Counted from the stretch's first letter, positions 21,401 to 33,394 are shown. The stretch is DNA of 64,000 bases from Fennellomyces sp. T-0311 (GCA_025266875.1 JALLLT010000073.1:51075-115074), one strand, 5' to 3'. The notes: generated by a model not told the origin, from the letters alone. Numbers and translations are program-made.

Positions 21401-23204
21401 TTGAAACACGGTCTCGCAAAAGAGTTCAAAAGACGGTTCCGAGATGCCATGTTCGTTGTTGATTCCGATGACCGTACACGGGTTGAAGCCTTCTTGCAGG
21501 ACAAAGGTGGCCGCTCATGGAATGAAGAAGCCGACCGAAACCCTGATTGGGTGTTCAGCAGGGTTAAGCGGGTTGTACCTCCACCGAGTGAGCTCCTGCC
21601 AAAGGTGCACAGACTTTTCCAGACACTTGGTCCGTTGAAATGTGCAAAGACAGGACAGGCCCTATTCAATCGTCTCAACTGGAAGCAAGCTGCTAGTGTT
21701 CTTGAATCTATTCAAGCTGGTCATGTGTCTGATCCACCCGGTCTCTCATTGTACTTCCACATCAGAACAGATAAAAACAATTTGCCGATATATAAGTGTT
21801 TCCGCGGTACAAACTCTGTGGAAGGTGGAGTACATCAGAATATCATGCGAAGTTTCACCTCGTTCAATGCAAGTGTACAGCTAACAGACGCAATTATTGT
21901 CTATTATGTATTGCATCATAATCTAAATGTAAGTTAAGATTTATATGCTAGGTTATTATTAAAAAAGAGCTGAAAGCTAAAGTTATCTTTACGGTACATA
22001 GGTTGGTACCATGAATCGCTATGGAAAACCATATTCCGGACATTATTTACCATGGATTACTCAGAGTATCAACAGACTTAGAGTTGAAGTTGGCCATCCA
22101 CTGTTGATTACACAAGAAGATCCTCATGGGAATACCCTTTGCTTTGAAGGATCTACAGAGGAGAGCTTTGGTATCTGTCGACTGCCCGATTCGTGGATAG
22201 AATACTTTGGAATGGAGAAAAACAACAAGGAAGTCGAAGTCAAGCACAGTGCAAGTGAGACAATTGAGCACGCCGCACAGATCAGTGCACATCTGGCAAT
22301 CAGTTTGACAAAGCAGACGGATAATCAGTACGAATATTTGGCACAGAAACAAGGAACAAAATATGCTATCGTACCAATCCATACAAAGGAAGAAGTATCG
22401 TTGTTTAAGGGCTTCTTAGAAAATGACAAACGATTCCGAGATACCAAGCCTAATTGGGATTTGCTTGCCCAGGAGTGGTCGAAGAAAGCAAATGGAATCA
22501 ATATCTTTTACAAGACTCCGGAACATCTTCAAGGCTATGACAACGTGCGAATGGACAGAAGCAAATATACCAACACCATCAGCATCAACTTTGAGGTGTG
22601 CCGGGGTATACAGGAAGACCTTCAATCGCAATCAAGGAAGCGATATGTTGAGCCTTCCATCGATCCAACGCCATCAAAGGTTCCTCGCTTACAGCAAGCC
22701 GCAACAGCTGAAGTGTCCTCGTTAACAGCAGGGTCATCATTGGTAGTGACGTCTCATCAGATGGAGTCGCAGGCACAGCCACCAACACAACCACACTTCA
22801 TACACCCGCTTCGCTTTGAAAGTGCTACTGTATTGCCAGTGATAGTTCCTTCATCGTTGCCCAGCCAGCAGTCGCCAACAGAGCAATCACCATATTCAGT
22901 ACAGCACATTATTGCACCGCAAGTACATGGCTCGTTCATACAAGAGACAGGGCACTCATATATATCACAAGCAAACGATGGCAAGAGAAAGTGCTCAATT
23001 TGTACTAGCGATACCTGTAAAGGTAGATCTAGGCCGGAATGGTGCGAAGACGAGCAACGCAAGCCCACAGAATGCGTTCACTGCCACGAAAGAACCTGCA
23101 AAGGTTTATATAAGCCGGATCGATGCCACCAGTGTCCAAAAAGATGCCCAAGCTGTAACAAAAGGAAATGCCGTGGCAGATTATGGCCAGGACAGTGCGA
23201 ATAA
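18450..23204 (+). CDS. DDE transposase fused to a DEDDy 3'-5' exonuclease, with AT-hook and Cys clusters
   Basis: Exons are 18450-19210 (with a likely in-frame 60-nt intron at 18648-18707), 19268-21124, 21189-21928 and 22002-23204. All junctions are GT-AG and keep frame. Near residue 20 is an AT-hook (RRGPGRPRKQ). A Cys-containing region follows ('LCCPECKSS', 'RYVCKQ', 'TGLFRQLPLRIQADFPAYL'), resembling DUF6729 of transposase-derived proteins (from memory). The core has KGDHSFK (Asp near 19789), FTDN (Asp near 19999) and GTNSVEGG (Glu near 21821). Between the second Asp and the Glu lies an RNase D/WRN-like exonuclease: DCEW at 20233, 'NSDLARIAKDYG' near 20407 and YAALD near 20656. The tail has three C-x2-C-x4-C-x8-C modules (22992-23201). 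A one-base frame shift near 19480 separates the DUF6729-like part from the rest. It is either a real mutation or a sequencing error. Confidence 0.75.
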
Positions 23205-23528
23205 AGATTGCCATAGAACCTAGCATAGATATACTATGAATTACGTATCTTTTGTACACTATATACATTATATTATATCTTTGATGTTATACTTTAATAT
23301 ATATTGAAATTAAGTTATCTTTTATCGGTACTAATGTACTACAAATATGGCTGTTGCTGTTAACTTTTTTTTTGCGAGCCCCTAACGGCGCTCGCCAAAA
23401 AATATTATTTTATCCCCAAACATGGTACCCGGGCCGCTTGAATAGGCAACACGAATGATGCACTTCCGGTAGTTCATGTGTCAGTTCTCTGGTGAGAATA
23501 TGGATTTTGTGACGAGACCACTGTTGAA
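23205..23528. other. Spacer between the exonuclease-transposase and the Helitron array
   Basis: AT-rich, with no coding signal. It contains an imperfect hairpin (TTTTGCGAGC ... GCTCGCCAAAA, about 23370-23403) that could mark an element end or a transcript end. The array starts at 23529 after an A, as expected for Helitron insertion between A and T. Confidence 0.4.
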
Positions 23529-25654
23529 TCTACCTATTAAAAGAATCGAGTCTGCTAATTTTCAAGAAAAGGAAATCGCAGTCCCATCTTGAGAAAACCT
23601 TACTGCACCTCGCCACCACCTTTTTTCTTTTCTGACCACTGACAACCACTACTGAAATACTGAGCCGCGTGCTATCTTGCCGTTTTTTTTTACATTTAAC
23701 AGCTCTTTAAGCAGCCTGACTACCTATTAAAAGAATCGAGTCCTCACTAACTTACTCCACTAACTTTCGTGGCTAACTTTCAAAAAAGGAAATCACAGCC
23801 TCACCCCGAAATAGCCTTACTGTACCTCGCCATCAGCTTTTTTTCCCACCACCTTTTTTTCTTTTCTAACCACTGACGACCGTTATTGCAATACTGAGGA
23901 CCATGCTATATTGCCTTTTTTTTGACGTCTGACAACTCTTTGAGCAACCTGAGTTTTTTAATTGGGTCTCATCACCACCATTTGGTTTCGCCTCGTTCAA
24001 TCTGTTCACCATCCGGTCATCATAGGATTCTTATACTTCTTTTTGCAAACAGCAACTTTTCACATTGTGAACTAGTGCTACATCTGAGCTAACTGGCACT
24101 GTTGTTTTCCAACTCGATTACTTTTTGCAAAGGTCTTTAGATCGCCTCTCAAACAGGACCTGTTGGATAATCAGGCTTTGGTCGAGAATGTTGTGTCAGA
24201 GGAGAGCAGTGACTCTGTAGTAAGAAAATACTATGCTGCTTCTCTGTGCACTTTGTTGACTTTTGCTATGAACTGAAGAAGGATGACCTGAACCCGTTCT
24301 AGCAGTCTGCGTTCGATGATGTTGAGGAAGAGAACGATCAATAACGCAGTTTTTACTGCTTATAAAAACTGTGTCTAGGTACTGTCTCACAACAGTTCAG
24401 CTTTGCCAGTGCGGAATACACAGTTGCCTTTCCAACCAAATGATCATATATTGTCATCTACCTAAGCCAACCAGGCAAACTAATGTGTCTTTACTACGAA
24501 TAACAAGCATGATGAGCCGGCTCACCGTTGAATGACCCGCAATGCAGCGACGGGGATCATTCAGGCAAGCGTAGCGAGACAGGTGACGCGCTCCTTAACA
24601 AAATAATAAGCATAATAATATACACAACAGCATTTCAGTAGGGTTTAGGGTGTAGTTAGTGATAGTGCAGCTTTGGCAGCGTTCAATATACACTTGCCTT
24701 CCAAACTGAATTATCAAGCATTGTCATCTATCTAACTCAACCAGGTGAACTGATGTGTCCTTACTATGGATAGCAAGCATGATGAGCTGGCTCACCGTTG
24801 AATGACCCGGAGCGTAGCGAGACAGGTGACGTGCTCATAATGATATACATAATAGCATTCCAATAGGGTTTAGGGTGTAGTTAGTCATTGAGGGTGTAGT
24901 TAGTATCAGTGCAGCTTTGTCAGCGTGCAATTTACACTTGCCTTCTAAACTGAATTATCAAACATTATCGTCTATCTATCTCAACTAGGCGAACTAATGT
25001 GACTTTACAATGAATAACGAGCATGATGAGCCGGCTCACTGTTGAATGACCCGAAGCGTAGCGAAGGGGATCATTCAGTCGAGCGTAGCAAGACAGGTGA
25101 CGTGCTCCTTAACAAAATAATAAGCATAATAATATATACAACAGCATTCCAATAGGGTTTAGGGTGTAGTTAATGACAATGTAGCCTTGCCAGTGCGCAA
25201 TATACATTTGCTTTCCAAGCCAAGTGATCCGACATTGTCATCTATCTAACCCAACCTGGTGAATTAATGTGTCTTTACTACGTAGAACAAGCAGGATGAG
25301 CCGGCTCACCGTTGGATGACCTGAAGCACAGCGAAGGGGATCATTCAGTCGAGCGTAGTGAGACAGGTGACGTGCTCCTAACCACAGTAACATACACAAT
25401 AGCATTCCAATAGGGTTTAGGGCGTAGTTAACCATTGAGGGTGTAGTTAGTGCCAATGCAGCTTTGTCACTGTGCAATATACAGCGGCCTTTCAAACTGA
25501 ATTATCAAACATTGCCTTCCAAACAAATTATCAAACATTGCTTCTCAAAACACACCAGAGCGGAGCGAAATAAAGTGCAGTCCAAAGGGTGCAGTGACAC
25601 GCAGTGCAGCGGAGGGGCTCACAAACCCTACGGCAAAGCGAAGGCTGCACTTTA
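23529..25654 (+). mobile_element. Non-autonomous Helitron P (first of tandem array)
   Basis: It begins TCTACCTATTAAAAGAATCG and ends with a hairpin and GGCTGCACTTTA. A second, diverged version of the 5' end starts near 23721. It then runs through ACTCGATTACTTTTTGCAAA into ATCGCC(CT)CTC, the deletion joint shared by P, Q, S and A. It carries the truncated zinc-knuckle frame (24140-24270) and four hairpin units. Its first ~1.1 kb is nearly identical to copy S, suggesting recent common origin. It encodes no enzyme. Confidence 0.8.
24395..25440 (+). repeat. Four ~245-270-bp hairpin-containing units (copy P)
   Basis: TGAGCCGGCTCA-type palindromes lie near 24509, 24781 (one mismatch), 25024 and 25296. 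Each is followed by the GAATGACCC ... GGGGATCATTC hairpin (partly deleted in the second unit), GAGACAGGTGAC, and AATAGGGTTTAGGGTGTAG. Confidence 0.8.
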
Positions 25655-27242
25655 TCTACCTATTAAAAGAATCGAGTCTGCTAACTTTCTCCGCTAATTT
25701 TCAAGAAAAGGAAATTGCAGTCCCACCTTGAGAAAACCTTACTGTACCTTGCCAACTTTTTTTTTACAACCACCTTTTTTCTTTTCTAACAGCTGACAAC
25801 CATTATCGAAATACTGAGGACCGTGCCATCTTTCCTTTTTTTTTTACGTCTGACAACTGTTTGAACAGCCTGACTACCTACTAAAAGAATCGAGTTTTCA
25901 GCTATCTTATTCCGCTAAGTTTCAAAAAAGGGAAATCACAGCCTCACTCTGAAAAACCCTTACTGTACCTCGCCACCAGCTTTTTTTCCCACCACCTTTT
26001 TTCTTTTCTAACCACTGACGACCGTTATTGCAATACTGAGAACCTTCCTATGTTGTCTTTTCTTTTTTTTTACGTCTGGCAACTCTTTGACCAACCTGCT
26101 TTTTTAATTGGGTCTCATTACCACCATTTGGTTTCGCCTCTTTCAATATGTTCACCATCTGTTCATCATGAGATTCCGATACTTTTTTTTCAAGCAGCAA
26201 CTTTTCACGTTGTGAACTAGTGCTACATCTGAGCTAACTGACACTGTTGTTTTCCAACTCACTTCCTTCTTACAAAGGTCTTTTAGATCGCCCTCTCAAA
26301 CAGGACCTGTTGGATGATCAGGCTTTGGTCGAGAATGCTGTGTCAGCAGAGAGCAGTGACTCTGCAGTAAGAAAATACTACGCTGCTTTCCTGTGTACAT
26401 TGTTAACTTTTGCTATGAAATGATGGTGGATGACCTGTACCCGTTCTACCAGTCTGCGTTCAATGACGTTGAGGAAGAGAACGATCGATAAAGCAGTTTT
26501 TACTTCTTATAAAAACCATGTCTAGGTACTGTCTCACAACTGTTCAGCTTTGCCAGTGCGCAATATACAGTTGCCTTTCCAATCAAATGATCATACATTG
26601 TCATCTACCTAAGACAACCAGGTAAACTAATGTGTCTTTACTATGAATAACAAGCATGATGAGCCGGCTCACCGTTGAATGACCCGAAGCGTAGCGAAGG
26701 GGATCATTCAGGCGAGCGTAGCGAGACAGGTGACGTGCTCATAATGATATACACAATAGCATTCCAATAGGGTTTAGGGTGTAGTTAGTATCAGTGCAGC
26801 TTTGTCAGCGTGCAATTTACACTTGCATTCCAAACGGAATTATCAAACATTGTCATCTATCTATCTCAACTAGGCCAACTAATGTGTCTTTACAATGAAT
26901 AACGAGCATGATGAGCCGGCTCACCGTTGAATGACCCGAAGCGTAGCGAGACAGGTGACGTGCTCCTAACCACAGTAACATACACAATAGCATTCCAATA
27001 GGGTTTAGGGCGTAGTTAACCATTTAGGGTGTAGTTAGTGCCAATGCAGCTTTGCCATCGTGCAATATACAGCGGCCTTTCAAACTGAATTATCAAACAT
27101 TGCCTTCCAAACAAATTATCAAACATTGCCTCTCAAAACACACCCGAGCGGAGCGAAATAAAGTGCAGCCCAAAGGGTGCAGTGACACGCAGCGCAGCGG
27201 AGGGGCTCACAAACCCTGTGGCGAAGCGAAGGCTGCACTTTA
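25655..27242 (+). mobile_element. Non-autonomous Helitron Q
   Basis: It begins at the base after the end of P, with TCTACCTATTAAAAGAATCG, and ends GGCTGCACTTTA at 27242. It has the same deletion joint (TCTTTTAGATCGCCCTCTC) and the same truncated zinc-knuckle frame (26285-26425). It has two hairpin units (palindromes near 26658 and 26910). At 1,588 bp it is the shortest array member. Confidence 0.8.
26535..27030 (+). repeat. Two ~250-bp hairpin-containing units (copy Q)
   Basis: Palindromes lie near 26658 and 26910. The second unit lacks the GGGGATCATTC half of the hairpin, the same kind of deletion as in one unit of copy P. Confidence 0.75.
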
Positions 27243-27735
27243 TCTACCTATTAAAAGAATCGAGTCTGCTAACTTTCTCCGCTAATTTTCAAGAAAAGGA
27301 AATCGCAGTCCCATCTTGAGAAAACCTTACTGTACCTCGCCACAACCTTTTTTTTTTACAACCACCTTTTTTCTTTTCTAACAGCTGACAACTACTACTG
27401 AAATTCTAAGAAGCGTGCTATCTTGCCTTTTTTTTTTTTTTACATCTGATAAACAGCCTGAGTTTTTTTTTTAATTAAGTCTCATCACTACCGTTTCTTT
27501 TCATCTCCTTCAATCTGTTCATCTCTTCATTATAATTTTTTTTTGCAAGCAACAACTTTTCATATTGTGAGCCGGTGCTACATTTAAGCTAACTGATGCT
27601 GTTGTTTTCTAACTCGATTACTTTTTGCAAAGGTCTTCTAATTCTAATAATTTCGTTTTTGTTCCTGAAGAGTCTGCGTAAGACATAAACGTTTGCATAA
27701 TCATATGTTGTTTCTAATTTGTATATAATAAAGAG

Positions 27736-28085
27736 GACGCAGTCGTCCCTGCATCCGTTGTGGCGGAACAGACCACCAACGCAGTTCTAGCCGGAGATGC
27801 CCTCTCAACGAGAGGAATATTATTGCTGCTGCTGTTGCTGCTGAACCTGAGGCCCATCAGGGTGCACCATTGCATGAGGATGCGTAGGTATAAAAAATGC
27901 TACCATAACGCATTTACTTAAATAATTCTGCCACCAAAGACCCCGTCCCTGTGTCCGTTGTGGTGGAACAGACCACCAGCGCACTTCCAGCTGGAGATGT
28001 CCTTTCAATCCGCGGTAGTTGTTGCTGTTGCTGCTGCTGCTGAACTTGAGGTGGATGAAGCTGCGCCACTAGGAAATGATGCGTA
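27736..28085 (+). repeat. Tandemly duplicated ~145-bp exon-like segment
   Basis: 27736-27881 and 27940-28085 are similar. Both contain CGTCCCTG, a GGAACAGACCACCA block, GGAGATG and a GCTGCTGCTG-type run, then end in GATGCGTA. The Ala-rich frames are out of phase between copies by one base. Each copy could be a leader exon of the RepHel gene flanked by an intron (the second ends at a GATGCG/GTA-like donor). Confidence 0.5.
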
Positions 28086-28100
28086 CGTAGTATCTTCTAT

Positions 28101-31100
28101 ATGCTATCAATTACCGATCATACTAAATCACTTCTCCGATACAGTGGCGATGAAGCTGCGGCTGAGCCTGTCCGTAATGTTCGCCCACGCCTAGAAGCGC
28201 CTATGCCTCGAACCTACTTGGAAGCATGCTCAGACATCGATTCCTTCCGCGAGGAGTCGATTGTTGGTAGAAATATCAACGATGAGCATCGACATCTGCT
28301 GCCTACCGAGCTGTATCTCTGCCCATACTGCAATGCCCGCATGTATATATGGGAGAAGGTCGCCGGTACTGTCGCTGCCCCACGCTTCAACTTGTGCTGC
28401 CGCCAAGGAGCTGTCCGCCTGGCCCCTTTACAGGCTCCACCTCAACTGCTTCTTGGCCTTTTGACCGGTGATACTCCGCAAGCCCAACAGTTTCGTCGCA
28501 ACATCAGGGCGTACAACTCGGTGTTTGCATTCTCCTCCCTTGGTGCCACCATCGGCAGTGCCATCCACATCGACCATACTCACAACGTGTTTGTCTTTCG
28601 TTTGGAAGGTACATTGTACCACCGGATATCGCCATTGGAACCCGGTCAAGGCCAGCCCCGGGGTTCTCGCAGATTTACATCTTCGATGGGGCTATGCAGA
28701 TGCAGCACCGCCAACGTATCTTCAGCGACCTGAATAACGCCGACTTGCTTGAGCTACAGGATATGATGCACGACGTCAATCCGTTTGCTCGCGAGTATCA
28801 AACTGCTGGAGAACGATTGCGCAACCAACCTGAGGCCAACGTCACCATCCGCATCAACGGATCCACAGATCGTGCGCGCCGCCAGTATACCGCTCCTGCC
28901 ACTGCTGAGGTCGCTGTCATCATTCCTGACCAGGGGATGATGATGAGCCACGCCATCGTGACGTATTGGTTGTGCGTAGAGATGGGACAATGCAGCACAT
29001 CAATGAGATCAGTACTCTCTACGATCCATTGCACTACGTCCTCATGTTTCCTCGTGGTAACCTTGGGTGGGGTACCAACATCCCTCGCATTCCGGAGAAC
29101 AACCGTGGCCAGATCAACGATGTCGAGGATACTGACGACTTTCGTGACGAGGCTCCGGATACCGATGGGCGTGAGGCAACGAGCGCAACATTGTCACCAT
29201 CCGCGAGTTCTATACGTACATGATCCAAATGCGCGAGAACTCATACATCCACTACTACGGTCCACTGTTCCACCAGTTCCTCGTGGACATGTACGCCAAA
29301 ATGGAGTCCAATCGCCTGTTTACTTGCGGGAGAACCAGGATACTCTTCGCGCAGACGTTTACCAGGGACTTGTGGATGCTGTCCACAATGCTGACGGGGC
29401 ACCAGTGAACGGGGACAACGTTGGTAGGCAGAGAGTAATTCTGCCATCAACATACACTGGAGGACCACGGTTCATGCACCAGAACTACCAAGACGCCATG
29501 GCCATCATTCGTGCAGTCGGCCACCCTGATCTCTTCATCACGTTTACCTGCAATCCAAACTGGGAGGAGATCATTACTGCATTGGAAGATCCGCAGGAGC
29601 GTTCTGATCGTACCGACCTCATTTGCCGCATTTTCCACCAAAAGCTCAAATGCTTGGTCGAGGATATTAAAAAGAACAAGATCTTTGGCCGCGTCATTGG
29701 CTCTGTCTACGTCGTCGAGTTTCAGAAGAGAGGATTGCCCCATGCCCACTTGGTTGTAATTCTCGATCCTCGCGACAAGCCGCGCTCGCCTGAGCAGTAC
29801 GACAGCCTGGTGTCTGCTGAGATTCCCGATCCGGACGTGAATCCGCGGCTTTACGACATTGTACGACGCTTCATGGTGCACAGGCGGTGCAGCGCCCTTT
29901 GTTATAATGAGCATAATGTCTGCAAGAGCCATTATCCAAAGCCAATCTGCACAGAAACGACGATCAACGAGAGTACTGGGTTCGTACGCTATCGTCGTCG
30001 TCCAGGCTGCGAGTATCCCGATACCAACCAGGGCAACGAGTGGATTGTCCCTTACAACCCTTATCTGTCCACCAAGTACAATGCACATATTAACGTCGAG
30101 ATCTGTGCTTCGGCACGCTCCGTTAAATATCTGTACAAGTACATCTATAAGGGTAGTGATCGGGCTGATTACCGGATCGTACACGATGATGAGGTCGTAG
30201 ACGAGATTCGTGCTTGGCAGCAATCTCGCTATGTCTCCGCCATTGAGGCCACATGGCGTCTATTTTCGTACGAGCTACATCGCCAGTTTCCTTCCATCAC
30301 TCGCCTAGCCATCCATCTCGAGGGTGAGCAGTATGTTACCTGGCGAAGTGGCGCATCGATCGAGATGGTCATTGCAAGGCAGCAGCAGAAAAAGACCACG
30401 TTGACAGCTTGGTTTCAGCTCAACATCGATGATCCGGAGGCGCGTGAGATCCTCTATCCTGACATCTCAACGTACTATTGGTTCGATCGCGGAACGAACC
30501 ATGGTACATGGATTAGGCGCACCAACTCCCGTCCTTCCATTGGTCGTCTTTACTTTGTCCAGCCTAGAGACACAGAGCGTTTCGCCTTGCGTCTCTTGCT
30601 GATGAACTTACCTGGTGCGACCTGCTATGATGATCTCCGTGCCAATGTCGATCGCCCTGTAATCGGTCCTGCGCTTCGACCCTACCCGACTTTCCAAGCA
30701 GCGGCTAGAGCCAGAGGCTTATTGCAGAATGACGACGAATGGAACCTGTGTCTCGAAGAAGCCGGCTTATTCGAGACATCCGGCGTGGCCATGTGCAAGC
30801 TCTTTGCCCAAATTCTGGTATTATGCCATCCTTCTGACCCCTTCGCCCTCTGGGACGCTCACAAGGACAATTTGGCGCAAGACTTCTTGCACCGTCAGCG
30901 GCAGAGGCATGAACGGCTAGAGTCTGAGGAGCCCCTGGACCCAACCGAGTCGTATACCCGTGCTCTTTGGCGTATAAACGACTTGCTTCGGAACACCAGC
31001 GTACTTTGGCCGAATTCCCAGAGATGCCTCCCCTACCACCACAGTTACCTGCTGAGCCTGACCTCCCTCAGCATAACGCTCCCCCGCCCAACCCCTTCGA

Positions 31101-32726
31101 TGAGCGACAGCTTCCAGAGTTGCTCAATCAGTTGAATCCTGGCCAGCGTGAGATCTTTGATGCTATTGTGGCGGCGATCAATAGCAGTGAAGATCCACAG
31201 CACATTACTGAACCGAAGGCTTTCTTTGTCGACGGCCCTGGTGGTACAGGCAAGACATTTCTCTACAATGTCATTATCGCCTACGTCAATTCCATTCGCA
31301 GGTTTGCAATCCCTGTAGCAACCTCTGGAATAGCCGCATTGCTTCTCTGCGAGGAACGACTAGCCACTCGCGATTCGTATCCCATTGAACCTTAACGCGC
31401 AGTCCACTTGCAATATCACTGTGCAGTCTCCTCGCGCTCACGACCTCCGGTACGCTGCCCTCATTATCTGGGATGAGGCACCCATGATGCACCGCCATGG
31501 TCTAGAGGCTGTCAACCGACTCTTGCAGGATATTATGCCACTGTCGACCCACGTCTTGGCAACGTACTTTTTGGTGGCAAAGTCGTGCTGATGGGTGGCG
31601 ATTTCCGCCAGACTTTGCCCATAATCGTCCATGGTAGTATGGAGGAAACCGTGGGGGCTACCATCAAGAGTTCACGCGCAATCTGGACACAAGTGCGTGT
31701 TATGCGTCTGACGACCAATATGCGTGTTCAGCGAGCAGCAGATGATGGTGATGCTGCTGAGGTAGAAGAGTTCACATCCTACCTCTTGCGCGTTGGCGAT
31801 GGGCTGGAGCCTACTAATGCCAGCAATGAGATTCAGCTTCCTGATGACTGGTGTCATGCTGTCTCTAGGCCAACTGCCGTTATTTGCAACCTGTGGCCGA
31901 ATTTAAACGAGCTCGCGACGACCACACCAATGGCGCTGATTACCTCTGCAATCTTGACGCCAACCAACGCAGTAGTAGGCTCGCTCAATGACCGTGCGAT
32001 CGATATGCTGGACGGAGATGCACATATCTTTCATTCGGTTGACGCGGTGATCGAGACTCCCGACCACATGGAGAACCTCTATCCCCCGGAGTATATCAAC
32101 TCGATCGACCTGCCTCAGCTCCCGCTGCATAGACTTGCTCTCAAAGTTGGCATGCCTATAATGATGATCCGGAATGTCCACCAAGCACAAGGATTATGTA
32201 ACGGAACCCGATTGATTTGCCGACGCTTTTCGAGGAATCTGATCGAAGCTGAAATTGCAAACGGCGATTGTGCAGGTCAATATGTTTAAACCTATTTACT
32301 TTTTTGTTCTCTAATCACTTTTTGTTAGGCAACGTTACATATATCCACCGGATCACCATCAACACTGATGACAGCTCTGCCTTGCCCTTCACCATGAGCC
32401 GCCATCAGTTTCCTGTCTGCCCAGCTTTTGCAATGACCATCAACAAAAGCCAGGGCCAAAGTTTGGAGTGTGTCAGCGTGTACCTCCCAAGCCCTGTCTT
32501 TGCACACGGCCAGTTGTACGTCGCTCTGTCGCGTGCAACCTCCCGCGCTGGCATTGCCGTCCATTTTTTGGAGGATTCCAACCCCAACTGCATCCTCCCA
32601 CCTGCAACCGAACCAAACCCTCCGCCCACAGCAACACGCAACGTGGTGTATCGTGAGGTGTTTGCGGAAAACCCGCTGGCAGCCTTAGAGGCGCGGCGGC
32701 CTCAACAGCAGCAGCAACATCACTAA
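28101..32726 (+). pseudogene. Helitron Rep-helicase (RepHel), multiply frameshifted
   Basis: The N-terminal Helitron_like_N part shows LCPYCNARMYIWE, 'FNLCCRQGAVRL' and 'FRRNIRAYNSVFAFSSLGA'. The Rep nuclease has the HUH motif in GLPHAHLVVILD (near 29735) and the tyrosines in KYLYKYIYKG (near 30127). The Pif1-type helicase has GPGGTGKTFLYN (Walker A, 31234), LIIWDEAPM (Walker B, 31460), GGDFRQTLPI (31591) and [10 protein letters not shown] with [10 protein letters not shown] (32434-32550). An intron (about 32276-32328) keeps frame before 'GNVTYIHRI'. The enzyme would nick, unwind and copy the element by rolling circle. Frame changes near 28650, 28955, 29190, 29320, 30965, 31370 and 31570 make this copy inactive, although the stretch from about 29400 to 30960 is clean. 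Confidence 0.88.
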
Positions 32727-32993
32727 GTCTGCAATCCGTTCCTTTCCTATGTTTTCGTCTTCTGCTTCATTATGATCCTTATATACTTTCTTATGCTTCT
32801 GTACATGCCTCATCGATTCTTTTTCTTATGCCTTTCATGTTTTTACGCAATGTCCTTACTTGCTCCGTTTGCCTATCTATGCTGCACTTTACGTATATCA
32901 CAATATAATGATTCTCTCTATGCTGCATTCGGGTGTCACGCCCTTCTTAAATAATGTTTCACACGAAAGCTTATTTCCTACTTCTTTCCAAAA

Positions 32994-33266
32994 ATGCCCA
33001 TTTCTATTTGCGATTCCTGCCAGGGCCCCTTACATGAGTCTTTGGACGAATGTTCAATGGCCCATGAGCTCATTGACGAAGACAGAGACATCTGTCGCTA
33101 CTGCGGAGAGTTCGATCACGAAGAAGTAGATTGCCCTCTCAATCAGGATCCGTTGAATGATGAGGCTCCAGTCGAGAATTCTGTGTCGGCGGAGAGCGGT
33201 GACTCTGCAGTAAGAAAATACTACGTTGTTTCCCTGTGCACTTCGTTAACTTTTGCCATGAACTGA
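32994..33266 (+). CDS. Small zinc-knuckle protein carried by Helitron R
   Basis: ATG at 32994 opens 90 codons ending TGA at 33264-33266. It has an N-terminal Cys pair (CDSCQG), a spacer with another Cys and His (ECSMAH), then CRYCGEFDHEEVDC, a C-x2-C-x4-H-x4-C zinc knuckle, followed by an acidic segment ending 'SAVRKYY'. Zinc knuckles bind single-stranded nucleic acid, so a role with a rolling-circle intermediate, or simply as captured cargo, is possible. Neither is shown. It begins about 270 bp after the RepHel stop on the same strand. Copies A, P, Q and S keep only the part from DCPL onward. In several of them the region after the knuckle is more conserved than random drift would suggest, so it may act as DNA rather than protein. 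Confidence 0.55.
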   Translation: MPISICDSCQGPLHESLDECSMAHELIDEDRDICRYCGEFDHEEVDCPLNQDPLNDEAPVENSVSAESGDSAVRKYYVVSLCTSLTFAMN

Positions 33267-33394
33267 AGGAGGAAGACCTGCACCCGTTCTATCAGTCTGC
33301 GTTCGATGACGCTGAAGAAGAGAATCATCAATAAAACAGTTTTTACTGCTTATAAAAGCTCGTGTCTAGGTATTTAAGATGGCCGAGTCGTCAC

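Noticed and set aside
24395..25440. Regularly spaced palindromic repeats as a CRISPR-like array
   Set aside because: Units are ~260 bp, the 'spacers' are conserved between units, no cas genes are present, and the context is eukaryotic transposons.
32772..32954. Hydrophobic 60-codon frame after RepHel as a membrane protein
   Set aside because: Its hydrophobicity comes from T-rich DNA; there is no support for expression.
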